A DNA stretch of 64,000 nucleotides from FEB-12 sp964503315 (GCA_964503315.1 CAZCZL010000002.1:1-64000); one strand, 5' to 3'; counted from the stretch's first letter, positions 8,842-15,854 are shown. Notes: generated by a model from the sequence alone, not told the origin. Numbers and translations: made by a program.

Positions 8842-9039
8842 GTGGACAAACCCGATGACAGCCAGGTCCGCAAGCGACCCTTTGTCGGCATCCATTTCCG
8901 ATGTTGCAAAGTTTACGCGCGCATCTACTTGAATAATTCGGGGACCGCGTTTGTCGGGTGGTGTCCCAAGTGTGCCCGCAAGGCAGAGATCAAAGTCTCA
9001 GAGTCAGGGTCGAGTACTCCATTTTTCACGACCGACTAA
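8842..9039 (+). CDS. Small zinc-ribbon-like protein
   Basis: A 65-residue protein with paired cysteines: FRCCKVYARIYLN near residue 20 and GWCPKCARK near residue 42, a layout suggesting a single zinc site. I recall similar short conserved proteins in several phyla, but no function. The start is a GTG at 8842 with no Shine-Dalgarno site; instead TATATT lies at 8830-8835, so transcription would begin at or next to the GTG (leaderless). It is followed after 15 nt by the archaemetzincin gene. Alternative: a later ATG at 8855 is out of frame, so the GTG is the only start that keeps the whole conserved region. Confidence 0.75.
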   Translation: MDKPDDSQVRKRPFVGIHFRCCKVYARIYLNNSGTAFVGWCPKCARKAEIKVSESGSSTPFFTTD

Positions 9040-9054
9040 CAGGAGCCTGATTAC

Positions 9055-9597
9055 GTGTCATTGTTGAAATCAAAGATCGTCGTCGTCCCGATGGGGGATG
9101 TCGATTTCATGATGGTCAACAAGCTGGCCTCCAACCTCGGCCCAGTCTTCAGCCGTTCGGTCGATATCCTCAAAGGGATGAAGATGCCCTCCGAGGCATT
9201 TAACGTCATCCGCAATCAATACTACGCCCAGGTCATTCTCGCCAAGCTTGAACGGACCAAAGCCAACAGTCGCGAGAAGGTGCTGGCGATCTGTGAAGAG
9301 GATCTATATCTCCCCGACGAAAACTATATCATGGGATATGTCGACCGCCTCTCCGGTACATCTGTCCTCTCACTCTTTCGCATTCGCCAGGAGTTTTACG
9401 GACTTCCCGAAGACGAAAGCAAGGTCTACCCTCGTCTCTTTAAAGAGGCTGTCCACCGTATCGCACACCTCTTTGACCTTACCGAATGCCGCAACCCGAA
9501 ATGCGTGAACTACTACAGCCAGGTGATGCTCGATATTGATAACAAGTCCGACAAGTTCTGCGATATCTGCAAACGGAACCTGACCAGTGTGGTCTGA
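9055..9597 (+). CDS. Archaemetzincin-family protein with a degenerate active site
   Basis: This 180-residue protein lines up with the archaemetzincin signature HExxHxxGxxHC-x4-C-x-M-x17-C-x2-C, but in altered form. Residues 134-145 read HRIAHLFDLTEC: the first two His are kept, while the catalytic Glu is Arg135, the Gly is Asp141 and the third His is Glu144. The four structural cysteines (145, 150, 169, 172) are all present in nearly the right spacing. It is therefore unlikely to be a working zinc protease and may bind peptide or serve a structural role. It starts with GTG preceded by AGGAG at 9-nt spacing. It sits between a zinc-ribbon protein and an MrfA-like helicase, all on the same strand with gaps of about 15 nt. 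Confidence 0.8.
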   Translation: MSLLKSKIVVVPMGDVDFMMVNKLASNLGPVFSRSVDILKGMKMPSEAFNVIRNQYYAQVILAKLERTKANSREKVLAICEEDLYLPDENYIMGYVDRLSGTSVLSLFRIRQEFYGLPEDESKVYPRLFKEAVHRIAHLFDLTECRNPKCVNYYSQVMLDIDNKSDKFCDICKRNLTSVV

Positions 9598-9612
9598 CGA
9601 TCAGTAGAGTAC

Positions 9613-11889
9613 ATGAACTTAGAACAGATCATCGACCTGCTTCGGAATGACCGAGAGGTCAGCGATAATATCAGCCACTGGAAATCCTTCTCCCCCAAAC
9701 CGGCTGTCTATGCGGATTTCCCGGCCGAACTGAATGAGCGGCTGGTCGCCACCCTTAAGGCGCGCAATATTCGCCAGCTTTATTCGCATCAGGCGGATGC
9801 GGTCAAGGCGGTGATCGGCGGCGAAGATGTTGTCGTTGTCACCCCGACCGCATCCGGCAAAACGCTCTGCTACAATCTCCCGGTCCTGAACCAGATCATG
9901 CGGGAACCGAACTCCCGCGCGCTGTACCTCTTCCCGACCAAAGCACTGTCGCAGGACCAACTCTCCGAGTTGTATGAGCTGATCCAGAAGCTCGATGTCG
10001 ACATCAAGACCTACACCTTCGATGGCGACACGCCGCAGACCGCCCGTCGCCTCATCCGCTCGGCCGGACATATCGTCGTGACTAATCCGGATATGCTTCA
10101 TGCCGGCATTCTCCCCCACCACACCAAATGGATCAAGCTGTTTGAGAATCTCAAGTATGTCGTAATCGACGAGATTCACAACTATCGAGGCATTTTTGGC
10201 TCCCATCTCGCCAATGTCATCAAGCGGCTCAAACGAATCTGTGCCTTCTACGGCTCCAATCCGCAGTTTATCTGCTGCTCGGCGACTATTGCCAACCCGG
10301 ATGAACTGACCGCCCGCATTATCGGCCGTCGCCCGACCCTGATTGACAACAATGGCGCCCCGACCGGCGAAAAGCATTTCCTGATTTACAACCCGCCGGT
10401 AGTGAATAAACAACTGGGGATTCGACGGTCATCCATAAACGAGGCCGCCCGCCTCGCCGCCCTATTCCTGCGCAACAAAGTCCAAACGATTGTCTTTGCG
10501 CACTACCGGCTGTATGTCGAGGTGTTGCTGACCTATCTCCAGCGCGAACTGAAGGGGGATTTCGGCAAGGGTATCAGCATCGCTGGCTACCGCGGCGGCT
10601 ACCTTCCAAATGAACGTCGTCAGATAGAATCCGGCCTCCGGAATGGCAATATCACCGGTGTGGTCTCAACCAACGCCCTGGAACTTGGGGTCGACATCGG
10701 CTCTCTCGATGTCTCGATCATTGTCGGCTACCCCGGCTCCATCGCCTCACTCTGGCAGCAGGCCGGGCGCGCCGGGCGACGCTCCGGTACTTCCGTCACC
10801 GTCATGATCGCCAACTCAAGTGCCATCAACCAATTCCTCTGCTCCGAGCCAAAATATATTTTCGACAAGACGCCGGAGTCGGGCATCATCGACCCGGACA
10901 ACCTGATCATCCGGACCAGCCATCTCAAATGCGCGGCGTTTGAACTGCCATTTGGCGTAGAAGAATATGGCGATGACGCGGACACCCGCCAGATCCTCGA
11001 GTATCTCGCCGACCAGAATATCCTCCGAAAATCCAACGACCGCTACCACTGGTCATCGGAGATATATCCCGCCGAAGGTGTCTCCCTCCGGTCAGCTTCG
11101 CCGGACAACTTTGTGATTTTGAACGAATCGGACAACGCCCGGGTGATCGGTGAGGTTGACTATTTCTCCGCCCCGGTCTTTCTGCATCCGGAGGCCATCT
11201 ATCTCCACTCGGCCAACCAATATCAGGTGACTAATCTCGATTGGGACGGCAAAAAAGCGTATGTCAAGGAAGTCCAGGTTGACTACTATACCGATGCCGA
11301 GACCAAAACCGACCTCAAAGTGCTGGCCGTCAATCAGGAGAAAGAGATCGGCGAGGCGCGACTCCATTCCGGCGAGGTCGCTGTCACCTGCACGACTGTG
11401 CTTTTCAAAAAGATCAAATTCCAGACGCATGAGAATATCGGGTCGGGGAATCTGGTTTTGCCTGAACTCGAAATGCACACCAATTCGTTCTGGTATTCTT
11501 TCCCTGAGGATATTGCCGAGAAACTCGGTATCAAGCTCGACCAGTTCGGCGGGTCATTGCGGGGATTGGCGAATATGCTTGGGAAGATCGCGCCATTGTG
11601 GGTGATGTGTGATGCCCGCGACCTCCGCTCAATTTCGCAGGTGAAAGCGCCATTCACCGAACGCCCGACTGTATACATTTATGAGAATATCCCAGGCGGC
11701 GTGGGGCTAGCCGAAAAGCTATACAGTGAATCGGAACGTCTCTTTGATGCCTGCCGCGACCATATTAATCGATGCGAATGTTATTCCGGCTGTCCGACCT
11801 GTGTCGGCCCACCGATGGAGGTCGGCGACGGCGGCAAAGCGGGGACATTGAGATTACTGGAGTATATGCTGGCGCTAATGCCGGTGTAG
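9613..11889 (+). CDS. MrfA/YprA-type DEAD-box helicase with C-terminal zinc module
   Basis: The 758-residue superfamily 2 helicase is related to B. subtilis MrfA and yeast Hrq1, which act in repair of mitomycin-type crosslinks. Motifs in order: YSHQADAV (Q-like), TPTASGKT (Walker A, about residue 78), VIDEIH (motif II), CCSATIANP (motif III), TNALELGVDIG and QQAGRAGR (motifs V-VI). The C-terminal part holds the four-cysteine segment CECYSGCPTC followed by VGPP, the DUF1998/MZB metal site that marks this family. No MrfB-like exonuclease gene is adjacent, so the partner, if any, is elsewhere. It ends 10 nt before the convergent glycosylase gene. The start ATG has only a weak ribosome binding site. 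Confidence 0.92.
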   Translation: MNLEQIIDLLRNDREVSDNISHWKSFSPKPAVYADFPAELNERLVATLKARNIRQLYSHQADAVKAVIGGEDVVVVTPTASGKTLCYNLPVLNQIMREPNSRALYLFPTKALSQDQLSELYELIQKLDVDIKTYTFDGDTPQTARRLIRSAGHIVVTNPDMLHAGILPHHTKWIKLFENLKYVVIDEIHNYRGIFGSHLANVIKRLKRICAFYGSNPQFICCSATIANPDELTARIIGRRPTLIDNNGAPTGEKHFLIYNPPVVNKQLGIRRSSINEAARLAALFLRNKVQTIVFAHYRLYVEVLLTYLQRELKGDFGKGISIAGYRGGYLPNERRQIESGLRNGNITGVVSTNALELGVDIGSLDVSIIVGYPGSIASLWQQAGRAGRRSGTSVTVMIANSSAINQFLCSEPKYIFDKTPESGIIDPDNLIIRTSHLKCAAFELPFGVEEYGDDADTRQILEYLADQNILRKSNDRYHWSSEIYPAEGVSLRSASPDNFVILNESDNARVIGEVDYFSAPVFLHPEAIYLHSANQYQVTNLDWDGKKAYVKEVQVDYYTDAETKTDLKVLAVNQEKEIGEARLHSGEVAVTCTTVLFKKIKFQTHENIGSGNLVLPELEMHTNSFWYSFPEDIAEKLGIKLDQFGGSLRGLANMLGKIAPLWVMCDARDLRSISQVKAPFTERPTVYIYENIPGGVGLAEKLYSESERLFDACRDHINRCECYSGCPTCVGPPMEVGDGGKAGTLRLLEYMLALMPV

Positions 11890-11898
11890 AGGGGGAAA

Positions 11899-12651
11899 TC
11901 AATCTCGATTTGCATGGGCGCATTGCCTTACTAGGCAATCGCCACATAGAGGCGTCGTGCCGCAGACAGCGTAGCGTAGCTTATGTCCGGAGCCGTATTG
12001 AAAGAGTATTCTGTCGATTTGCTTCTGTGTATAACCAGTTGCGGTTGCAAGCTGCTCGACTATGGTCTTCAATTCCTCCATGCCATTGAACTGCAGACCG
12101 AGCCTTTTGAGTATCCTCGTTAGGTGCACGTCAGGCTTGAATGTGTCAAGACCGATTTCTTTGACCCAATCCCGGCTGGTGGCAGGACCCATGTGTGAAA
12201 AGTCACTTTGTATAACCGCCAAGAGTCGATCAATGCCTTCCTCATGAAATCTGCGCAAATAGGATACAAATGAGCCATACTGTTTTCTAATCTCAATGAT
12301 TCGTTTAGCGTTATCGATAATGGCCTGACATTTCTTCGAATGCCTGATTATTCCGGGATAGCTGATTACAGCACTTAGCTCCAACCGAGAAGTACGTTCA
12401 ATTTCGAAATCACAAAAACACTTGCGTATTGCAAGCCACTTCAAGGCTACGACGCGAGTCTTCATGCCGGCGAAAAATACGCAAGCGGACATACTCTCGA
12501 AGAGTTGCTCATCGGTGGCAATTCGCCAGTCAATACTGAGAGAATCTATGTCGAATTCGTCTTCTGATAGCCGGTCTTCGGCCAACTGCCCAACTCGTAG
12601 TGAGATTGCTTGAATTGCCGTCGCGTAACGGTGAAGTTCTACATTGATCAC
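11899..12651 (-). CDS. HhH-GPD superfamily DNA glycosylase with C-terminal cysteine cluster
   Basis: The 250-residue product resembles base-excision glycosylases of the helix-hairpin-helix-GPD group. The central part has FSHMGPATSRDWVKEIGL, then FKPDVHLTRILKRLGL, where the Asp of PDVH matches the conserved catalytic Asp of the fold. The C-terminus has Cys-x5-Cys-x2-Cys-x4-Cys (CGTTPLCGDCLVRQC), a slightly shortened version of the 4Fe-4S loop of MutY and endonuclease III. The exact substrate is unknown. The start is GTG with a strong GGGAGGTG site. It lies 27 nt after tRNA-Thr in the same direction, and its codon use looks more AT-rich than its neighbours, which may mean acquisition by transfer. 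Confidence 0.75.
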   Translation of the reverse strand: MINVELHRYATAIQAISLRVGQLAEDRLSEDEFDIDSLSIDWRIATDEQLFESMSACVFFAGMKTRVVALKWLAIRKCFCDFEIERTSRLELSAVISYPGIIRHSKKCQAIIDNAKRIIEIRKQYGSFVSYLRRFHEEGIDRLLAVIQSDFSHMGPATSRDWVKEIGLDTFKPDVHLTRILKRLGLQFNGMEELKTIVEQLATATGYTQKQIDRILFQYGSGHKLRYAVCGTTPLCGDCLVRQCAHANRD

Positions 12652-12678
12652 GCTGTGACACCTCCCTGAATGAAAAAG

Positions 12679-12751
12679 AGCCGCAGAGCGGAATCGAACC
12701 GCTGACCTGCTGATTACGAATCAGCTGCTCTACCAGCTGAGCTACTGCGGC
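12679..12751 (-). tRNA. tRNA-Thr (anticodon CGT)
   Basis: A 73-nt cloverleaf with acceptor GCCGCAG/CTGCGGC and anticodon stem GCTGA/TCAGC enclosing TTCGTAA, giving anticodon CGT. CCA is not encoded; the 3' end runs into CTTTTTC, which may help termination. Confidence 0.95.
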
Positions 12752-12793
12752 CTGCAGACAACAAACCGGCGGCTGGCGCCGCCGTGAAGCCCC

Positions 12794-12821
12794 AATCTAT
12801 AGCCTCACCCCATAATGTCAA
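12794..12821 (-). promoter_or_regulatory. Promoter of tRNA-Thr(CGT)
   Basis: TTGACA (12816-12821) and TAGATT (12794-12799) are 16 nt apart on the minus strand. A GC-rich hairpin, GGCGGC-GCCA-GCCGCC at 12771-12786, lies in the leader. Confidence 0.6.
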
Positions 12822-12900
12822 CTGGAATTGTATCGGTAAGATAGACAAGAAGTTGAACCGATCGAATGGCGGGTTCGAGGACGGACCAGCCCTACTCTTT

Positions 12901-13515
12901 TCACCCTAGCCGCCGCACCAATCCGACCACCTTCCCCTCGATCCGAAACTCCCCAGACCGCTTGCTCACCACGATCGGCTCGAAATCCTCGTTCTCCGGA
13001 AGTAACAGCACCTTGTCCCCCTCCGGCTGGTATCGCTTAACCGTTGCTTCATTGTTTATCCGCGCGACAATGATCTCCCCGCGCTGCGCCACCGCCTGCT
13101 TTTTCACCAGGACAATGTCCCCATCGAATATCCCGGCGTTCTTCATCGAGTCCCCGTTCACCCGCAAGGCGAATGACTCTCCCTTTGGCACAAACGACAG
13201 ATCCAGCGCCAGGTCCTTCTCGACATTTTCGATAGCATCGATCGGCGAACCCGCGGCGACTCGCCCGACCAACGGCATCCGCCCGATCTGCGTCGCGATA
13301 GGCCGCGACAACTCTATCCCACGCGAGATGAACTGCTGCTTTTTGACATACCCTTTGCGGATCAGGGCGGTCAGATGCGTCCGGACACCATTGGTCGATG
13401 TTATCCCAAACCTCGTGCCGATTTCACGAATGGTCGGCGCATGTCCACGCTCAAGAATCTCCCCCTCGATATAATCAAAGATCTGACGCTGCTTCGCGGT
13501 CAGTGGTAGTTTCAC
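12901..13515 (-). CDS. lexA: LexA SOS repressor
   Basis: The 204-residue repressor binds operators of DNA-damage genes and cuts itself when RecA filaments form. The winged-helix N-terminus (TAKQRQIFDYIEGEI, then PTIREIGTRFGITSTNGVRTHL) is followed by the self-cleavage domain: the Ala88-Gly89 scissile bond in RVAAGSP, Ser123 in VNGDSMKNAGI and Lys160 in NNEATVKRY. All catalytic residues are present, so cleavage should work. It starts with GTG behind a GGAG site. Its own promoter carries a palindrome in the spacer that could be its operator. Several repair genes in this window (ruvC-ruvA-ruvB, recN, the helicase) are candidates for its regulon, although I did not find the same palindrome in front of them. 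Confidence 0.97.
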   Translation of the reverse strand: MKLPLTAKQRQIFDYIEGEILERGHAPTIREIGTRFGITSTNGVRTHLTALIRKGYVKKQQFISRGIELSRPIATQIGRMPLVGRVAAGSPIDAIENVEKDLALDLSFVPKGESFALRVNGDSMKNAGIFDGDIVLVKKQAVAQRGEIIVARINNEATVKRYQPEGDKVLLLPENEDFEPIVVSKRSGEFRIEGKVVGLVRRLG

Positions 13516-13579
13516 CGATCACTCCTCTGGTTGCCGCTCGTTTCCCTGATGCGGCCGTTGCCATTGCATTGCACGCTAT

Positions 13580-13608
13580 ACCTTACTGCCCATTTGTTCA
13601 GTTGTCAA
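13580..13608 (-). promoter_or_regulatory. lexA promoter with candidate LexA operator in the spacer
   Basis: TTGACA (13603-13608) and TAAGGT (13580-13585) are 17 nt apart on the minus strand. The spacer holds CTGAACAAATGGGCAG (13586-13601), an imperfect palindrome of form CTGnnCA-nn-TGnnCAG that fits autoregulation by LexA. Confidence 0.55.
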
Positions 13609-13650
13609 TAGTATAGGCCGGGTGATTCCCGTAAATGTGATACAGGCCAC

Positions 13651-13680
13651 AAAAAAAGGCCACCCAATCGGGCGGCCTTT
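13651..13680 (-). terminator. Intrinsic terminator after the cysteine-rich genes
   Basis: On the minus strand GGCCGCCC-GATT-GGGTGGCC is followed by seven T, 23 nt past the stop at 13703. Confidence 0.88.
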
Positions 13681-13702
13681 CCCTGAGGACTGTTCTACAA
13701 CT

Positions 13703-14032
13703 CTACTTCTTCGTCTCCGCCTTCGGAGCCTCAGGAGTCCCCGCCGGCTTGCACTTCGACATATCGCACTTCCCCGCTTTGCACTTGCTCATGTCGCACT
13801 TCCCCGCCTTGCACTGCGACTTGTCACACTTCGACGGGTCACAGGTGGCGCCGTTCTTGGTGCACTCCGCCTTTTTGGCGCAGTCGGCATGCTTAGCGCA
13901 ATCAGCCTTGGCATTCGCGCAGGCCTTGGTATCGGCCTTGCAGCACTTCTCGCCCGCGATCGCGCCATTACCAAAGCCGACCATCAGGAGAAAAGCCAGT
14001 GCCATAACAAAGAGAATCGAATATTTCTTCAT
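13703..14032 (-). CDS. Secreted cysteine-repeat protein, possibly metal-binding
   Basis: The 109-residue protein has a signal peptide (MKKYSILFVMALAFLLMVGFG, cleaved near AIAGE) and a mature part with 13 cysteines and many lysines. From about residue 62, seven cysteines are spaced exactly five residues apart in units such as CDMSK and CKAGK; before that the spacing is 6-7. No disulfide-fold family is recognised; regular Cys-x4-Cys repeats suggest metal chelation in the periplasm or outside the cell. The ATG at 14032 has AAGGAG six bases upstream; an in-frame TTG at 14047 lies before that site and is not used here. It is probably co-transcribed with the second cysteine-rich gene upstream, with which it shares the terminator. 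Confidence 0.8.
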   Translation of the reverse strand: MKKYSILFVMALAFLLMVGFGNGAIAGEKCCKADTKACANAKADCAKHADCAKKAECTKNGATCDPSKCDKSQCKAGKCDMSKCKAGKCDMSKCKPAGTPEAPKAETKK

Positions 14033-14079
14033 AAGAAACTCCTTCAATTTGATTTCAACTGTTACTGGTTGTCATATCT

Positions 14080-14098
14080 GCCATGCAGAAAGCATGGC
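14080..14098 (-). other. Intergenic hairpin between the two cysteine-rich genes
   Basis: Perfect stem GCCATGC-TTTCT-GCATGGC without a T-tract. It may be a processing or pausing site rather than a terminator. Confidence 0.5.
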
Positions 14099-14109
14099 TC
14101 CGCCCCGGC

Positions 14110-14601
14110 TCAGATCCGAAGCACGGTTGAGGCGATCGAAGGATGTATCCCCCAGGGTCTGTTTGTATGGTCGATCTCCGCGAGCCTGCCAACATCGCAA
14201 GGAATCGCCGACCTGAACACCGCTACAGACTCAATATCCGGTGTCGGCGCAACCGCCTTGGTCGGTATATCCGCCCACAACGGATGGATCAGTTTGCAGC
14301 ATTTCTGCTCCTCATCCGGTTTCGGGCAGGCAAGTGGACCGGTGCCTCCAAAATGCTCGCCGCCGCAAAGATCGGTTGGCTCCGGTTCCTCAGATGGACA
14401 GCCGCTGGAGCAACAGCCAGGCTCATTCGTCTTTGTTGCGGATTCCTCCGGGCAGGCAGGGATCGCACTGGAGCAATGGAGTAGTAGTATACTTGGCGCG
14501 ATCGGGCAGTCGGCCACGGCCATGACCCAGATATCCCCACGGTTCTGCCCGACGGCAGACAGGATGGCGGTGACACAGAGAATACTGATTATTCGGGTCA
14601 A
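14110..14601 (-). CDS. Secreted cysteine-rich protein of unknown function
   Basis: A 163-residue frame beginning with an apparent signal sequence (MTRIISILCVTAILSAVGQ). The mature part has clustered cysteines: ADCPIA, PACPEE, GCCSSGCPSE, DLCGG, LACPK, QKCCKL and IPCDVG. The paired and CxxxC arrangements suggest metal binding or disulfides, but I recognise no family. The start is a TTG at 14601 with GGAG at 8-nt spacing; there is no ATG before residue 27, which would remove the signal sequence. It lies upstream of and in the same direction as the regular cysteine-repeat protein, so the pair may share a role such as metal handling. That link is inference. Confidence 0.6.
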   Translation of the reverse strand: MTRIISILCVTAILSAVGQNRGDIWVMAVADCPIAPSILLLHCSSAIPACPEESATKTNEPGCCSSGCPSEEPEPTDLCGGEHFGGTGPLACPKPDEEQKCCKLIHPLWADIPTKAVAPTPDIESVAVFRSAIPCDVGRLAEIDHTNRPWGIHPSIASTVLRI

Positions 14602-14604
14602 TTG

Positions 14605-14855
14605 AGTTTCTCCAGAGATACCAGTTCTACACCAATTAGACCGCGAAGTTCCTATCCTGGATTAATCGGTCGCTCATCCGCTGCACAAACAACCTCTCCG
14701 CGGATTAAAGCGACAGTTCCACCTCCCGACTTTATTGCTTGAGGGGCAGAACCTTGATGGCGGTGCGATCCTGGACACATTGCCGGCAATGATGACATCT
14801 GAATTGAGACGTTTTGCGGATCGGAAGGAGCTGCTGTGAGATGAGACTGAATCCA
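14605..14855. other. Gap without a recognised gene
   Basis: Between the cysteine-rich gene and the terminator of the lysine-rich mini-gene I see no convincing coding frame, RNA or repeat. The promoter of the cysteine-rich pair should lie at its left side, but no clear -35/-10 pair stands out. Confidence 0.4.
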
Positions 14856-14882
14856 AAAATAAACCCACCGTCGGCGGTGGGT
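14856..14882 (-). terminator. Intrinsic terminator of the first lysine-rich mini-gene
   Basis: On the minus strand ACCCACCG-CCGA-CGGTGGGT is followed by TTATTTTT, 25 nt after the mini-gene stop. Confidence 0.85.
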
Positions 14883-14906
14883 TCAAAGAATCGAATTGCT
14901 TCGACC

Positions 14907-14978
14907 TTATTTCTTCTTGCCGCCTTTGGCTTTCTTGGTCGCCGTTTTCTTCTTCGCGGCTTTCTTCTTTGCTGCCAT
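14907..14978 (-). CDS. Lysine-rich mini-protein, 23 residues
   Basis: A 24-codon gene: ATG at 14978 with GGGAG eight bases upstream, a product made of Ala, Lys, Thr and Gly with 12 lysines (opens MAAKKKAAKKKTAT, ends GGKKK) and a TAA stop. It has a complete transcription unit of its own: promoter TTGACA-17-TACGAT, a palindrome at the start site, a leader of about 50 nt, and a strong terminator. A second gene with the same layout is at 15745-15822. The composition resembles the Ala/Lys tails of bacterial histone-like or nucleoid proteins, so nucleic-acid binding is a reasonable guess, but no function is known to me. Confidence 0.7.
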   Translation of the reverse strand: MAAKKKAAKKKTATKKAKGGKKK

Positions 14979-15009
14979 GGGTAAAACTCCCTGCTTTAAG
15001 TGTTGCTTT

Positions 15010-15029
15010 TTTGGACACTATTGTCCAAA
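15010..15029 (-). promoter_or_regulatory. Perfect palindrome at the start site of the first mini-gene
   Basis: TTTGGACA-ATAG-TGTCCAAA begins 4 nt after the -10 box, covering the expected start site. It could be an operator or a hairpin at the 5' end of the mRNA. Confidence 0.6.
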
Positions 15030-15033
15030 CGCT

Positions 15034-15062
15034 ATCGTAACAGATACTCAAAGTTTTGTCAA
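15034..15062 (-). promoter_or_regulatory. Promoter of the first lysine-rich mini-gene
   Basis: TTGACA (15057-15062), 17 nt, TACGAT (15034-15039) on the minus strand. Confidence 0.75.
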
Positions 15063-15166
15063 ATAAAAATTTGAAAAAAGTCAATCTCTTTCGCAAATTA
15101 ATCACGTCACATCCGATCAACGGACGCGATGATGATCGAGCAACGATTCAAACGGAGGGATTTGAG

Positions 15167-15529
15167 ATGTCGTCACACGCAAAGTTATCCACATCGCGAC
15201 GATTGATTCCCGGATCGGTGATAATCATTGCCGCAAGTGCTCTCAATTGCAGTAGCGGGTCAGAACAGGAAACCGAGATCATTCCGCCGCTTGATTCCGT
15301 GCTTCGGAATGTCACCTTGCCGATTATCGACAGCGGCGTCATCCTGGTCGCCACTCCCGACTCGACCGATTCGATCCATCCGGCCGGGCCGTTGGTGGCA
15401 CTGAGCGACTCCACCAAACCGCAGGCAGTCCCGATCCCAAATGCCTATCATGACAGCTCCGCGATTGTCGATCTGCGGTCACTGGATTCAATGCTGGTTC
15501 GAGAATTAGAAAAGACAAAGAAGCGCTGA
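15167..15529 (+). CDS. Small lipoprotein of unknown function
   Basis: A 120-residue protein starting MSSHAKLSTSRRLIPG, with a short hydrophobic stretch and lipobox SALNC, so the mature form should begin at the lipidated Cys. The rest is rich in Ser, Asp and Pro with no recognised domain and probably largely extended. I chose the ATG at 15167 because GGAGG lies 8 nt upstream; the frame is open to 15056, but the extension carries no signal sequence. It is divergent from the first lysine-rich mini-gene, and its promoter must lie in the roughly 100 nt between them. Confidence 0.65.
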   Translation: MSSHAKLSTSRRLIPGSVIIIAASALNCSSGSEQETEIIPPLDSVLRNVTLPIIDSGVILVATPDSTDSIHPAGPLVALSDSTKPQAVPIPNAYHDSSAIVDLRSLDSMLVRELEKTKKR

Positions 15530-15564
15530 TTCCCGTGTCCGATCCCGGTCTGACCTCCACCGTT

Positions 15565-15652
15565 GCGGCGGGTCTTGCTTCGAAGCCCACTGTTGGAAAT
15601 ATACCTCCCTGCATGCGATAGCCGCGAGCCGCTTCGAAGTGTGACCCGCCGC
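15565..15652. repeat. Covarying palindromic repeat, family A, copy 3
   Basis: The outer arms GCGGCGGGTC (15565-15574) and GACCCGCCGC (15643-15652), and the inner arms CTTCGAAGC (15578-15586) and GCTTCGAAG (15631-15639), form a two-part stem with the same TTG/TGT internal loop as the copies at 17413 and 17548. Arm sequences differ from those copies but pairing is kept. Confidence 0.7.
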
Positions 15653-15660
15653 TCAATGTA

Positions 15661-15690
15661 TTTGCGCGGCAGACCTCCCGGTCTGCCCGA
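15661..15690 (+). repeat. REP-like palindrome, family B
   Basis: TTTGCGCGGCAGAC, a short loop, then GGTCTGCCCGA. Nearly identical to the unit at 2376-2405 on the other strand. Confidence 0.6.
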
Positions 15691-15695
15691 GCCCA

Positions 15696-15724
15696 ACAAA
15701 AAAAGACCCGCCTTCCAGCGGGTC
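15696..15724 (-). terminator. Intrinsic terminator of the second lysine-rich mini-gene
   Basis: On the minus strand GACCCGC-TGGAAG-GCGGGTC is followed by seven T, 20 nt after the stop. Confidence 0.85.
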
Positions 15725-15744
15725 CTATCACTTCTGCGTCCCGA

Positions 15745-15822
15745 CTATTTCTTCTTCGCCGGTTTCGCCTTCTTCACGGTCTTGGTCGTCTTCGCCCCAG
15801 CCTTTTTACCACAGCACGGCAT
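15745..15822 (-). CDS. Lysine-rich mini-protein with a Cys-Cys pair, 25 residues
   Basis: ATG at 15822 with GGGAG seven bases upstream, 25 codons and TAG. The product opens MPCCGKKAGAKTTK and ends PAKKK, with 10 lysines. The frame remains open upstream, but the mini-start is favoured by its ribosome binding site and by the promoter only about 50 nt away. Promoter, inverted repeat at the start site, leader (both contain GCAACA and GGGAGT) and terminator parallel those of the 23-residue gene 0.8 kb away, so the two appear to be paralogous units. The adjacent cysteines could bind metal; the basic tail could bind nucleic acid. Function unknown. Confidence 0.68.
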   Translation of the reverse strand: MPCCGKKAGAKTTKTVKKAKPAKKK

Positions 15823-15854
15823 AAAATACTCCCGGTTAGATGTTGCGTTACCTC

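Noticed and set aside
11899..12751. Integrated element at tRNA-Thr with flanking attachment sites
   Set aside because: There is no integrase, and the only similarity to the tRNA 3' end near the other border is the 8-base match GCCGCAGA inside the glycosylase gene.
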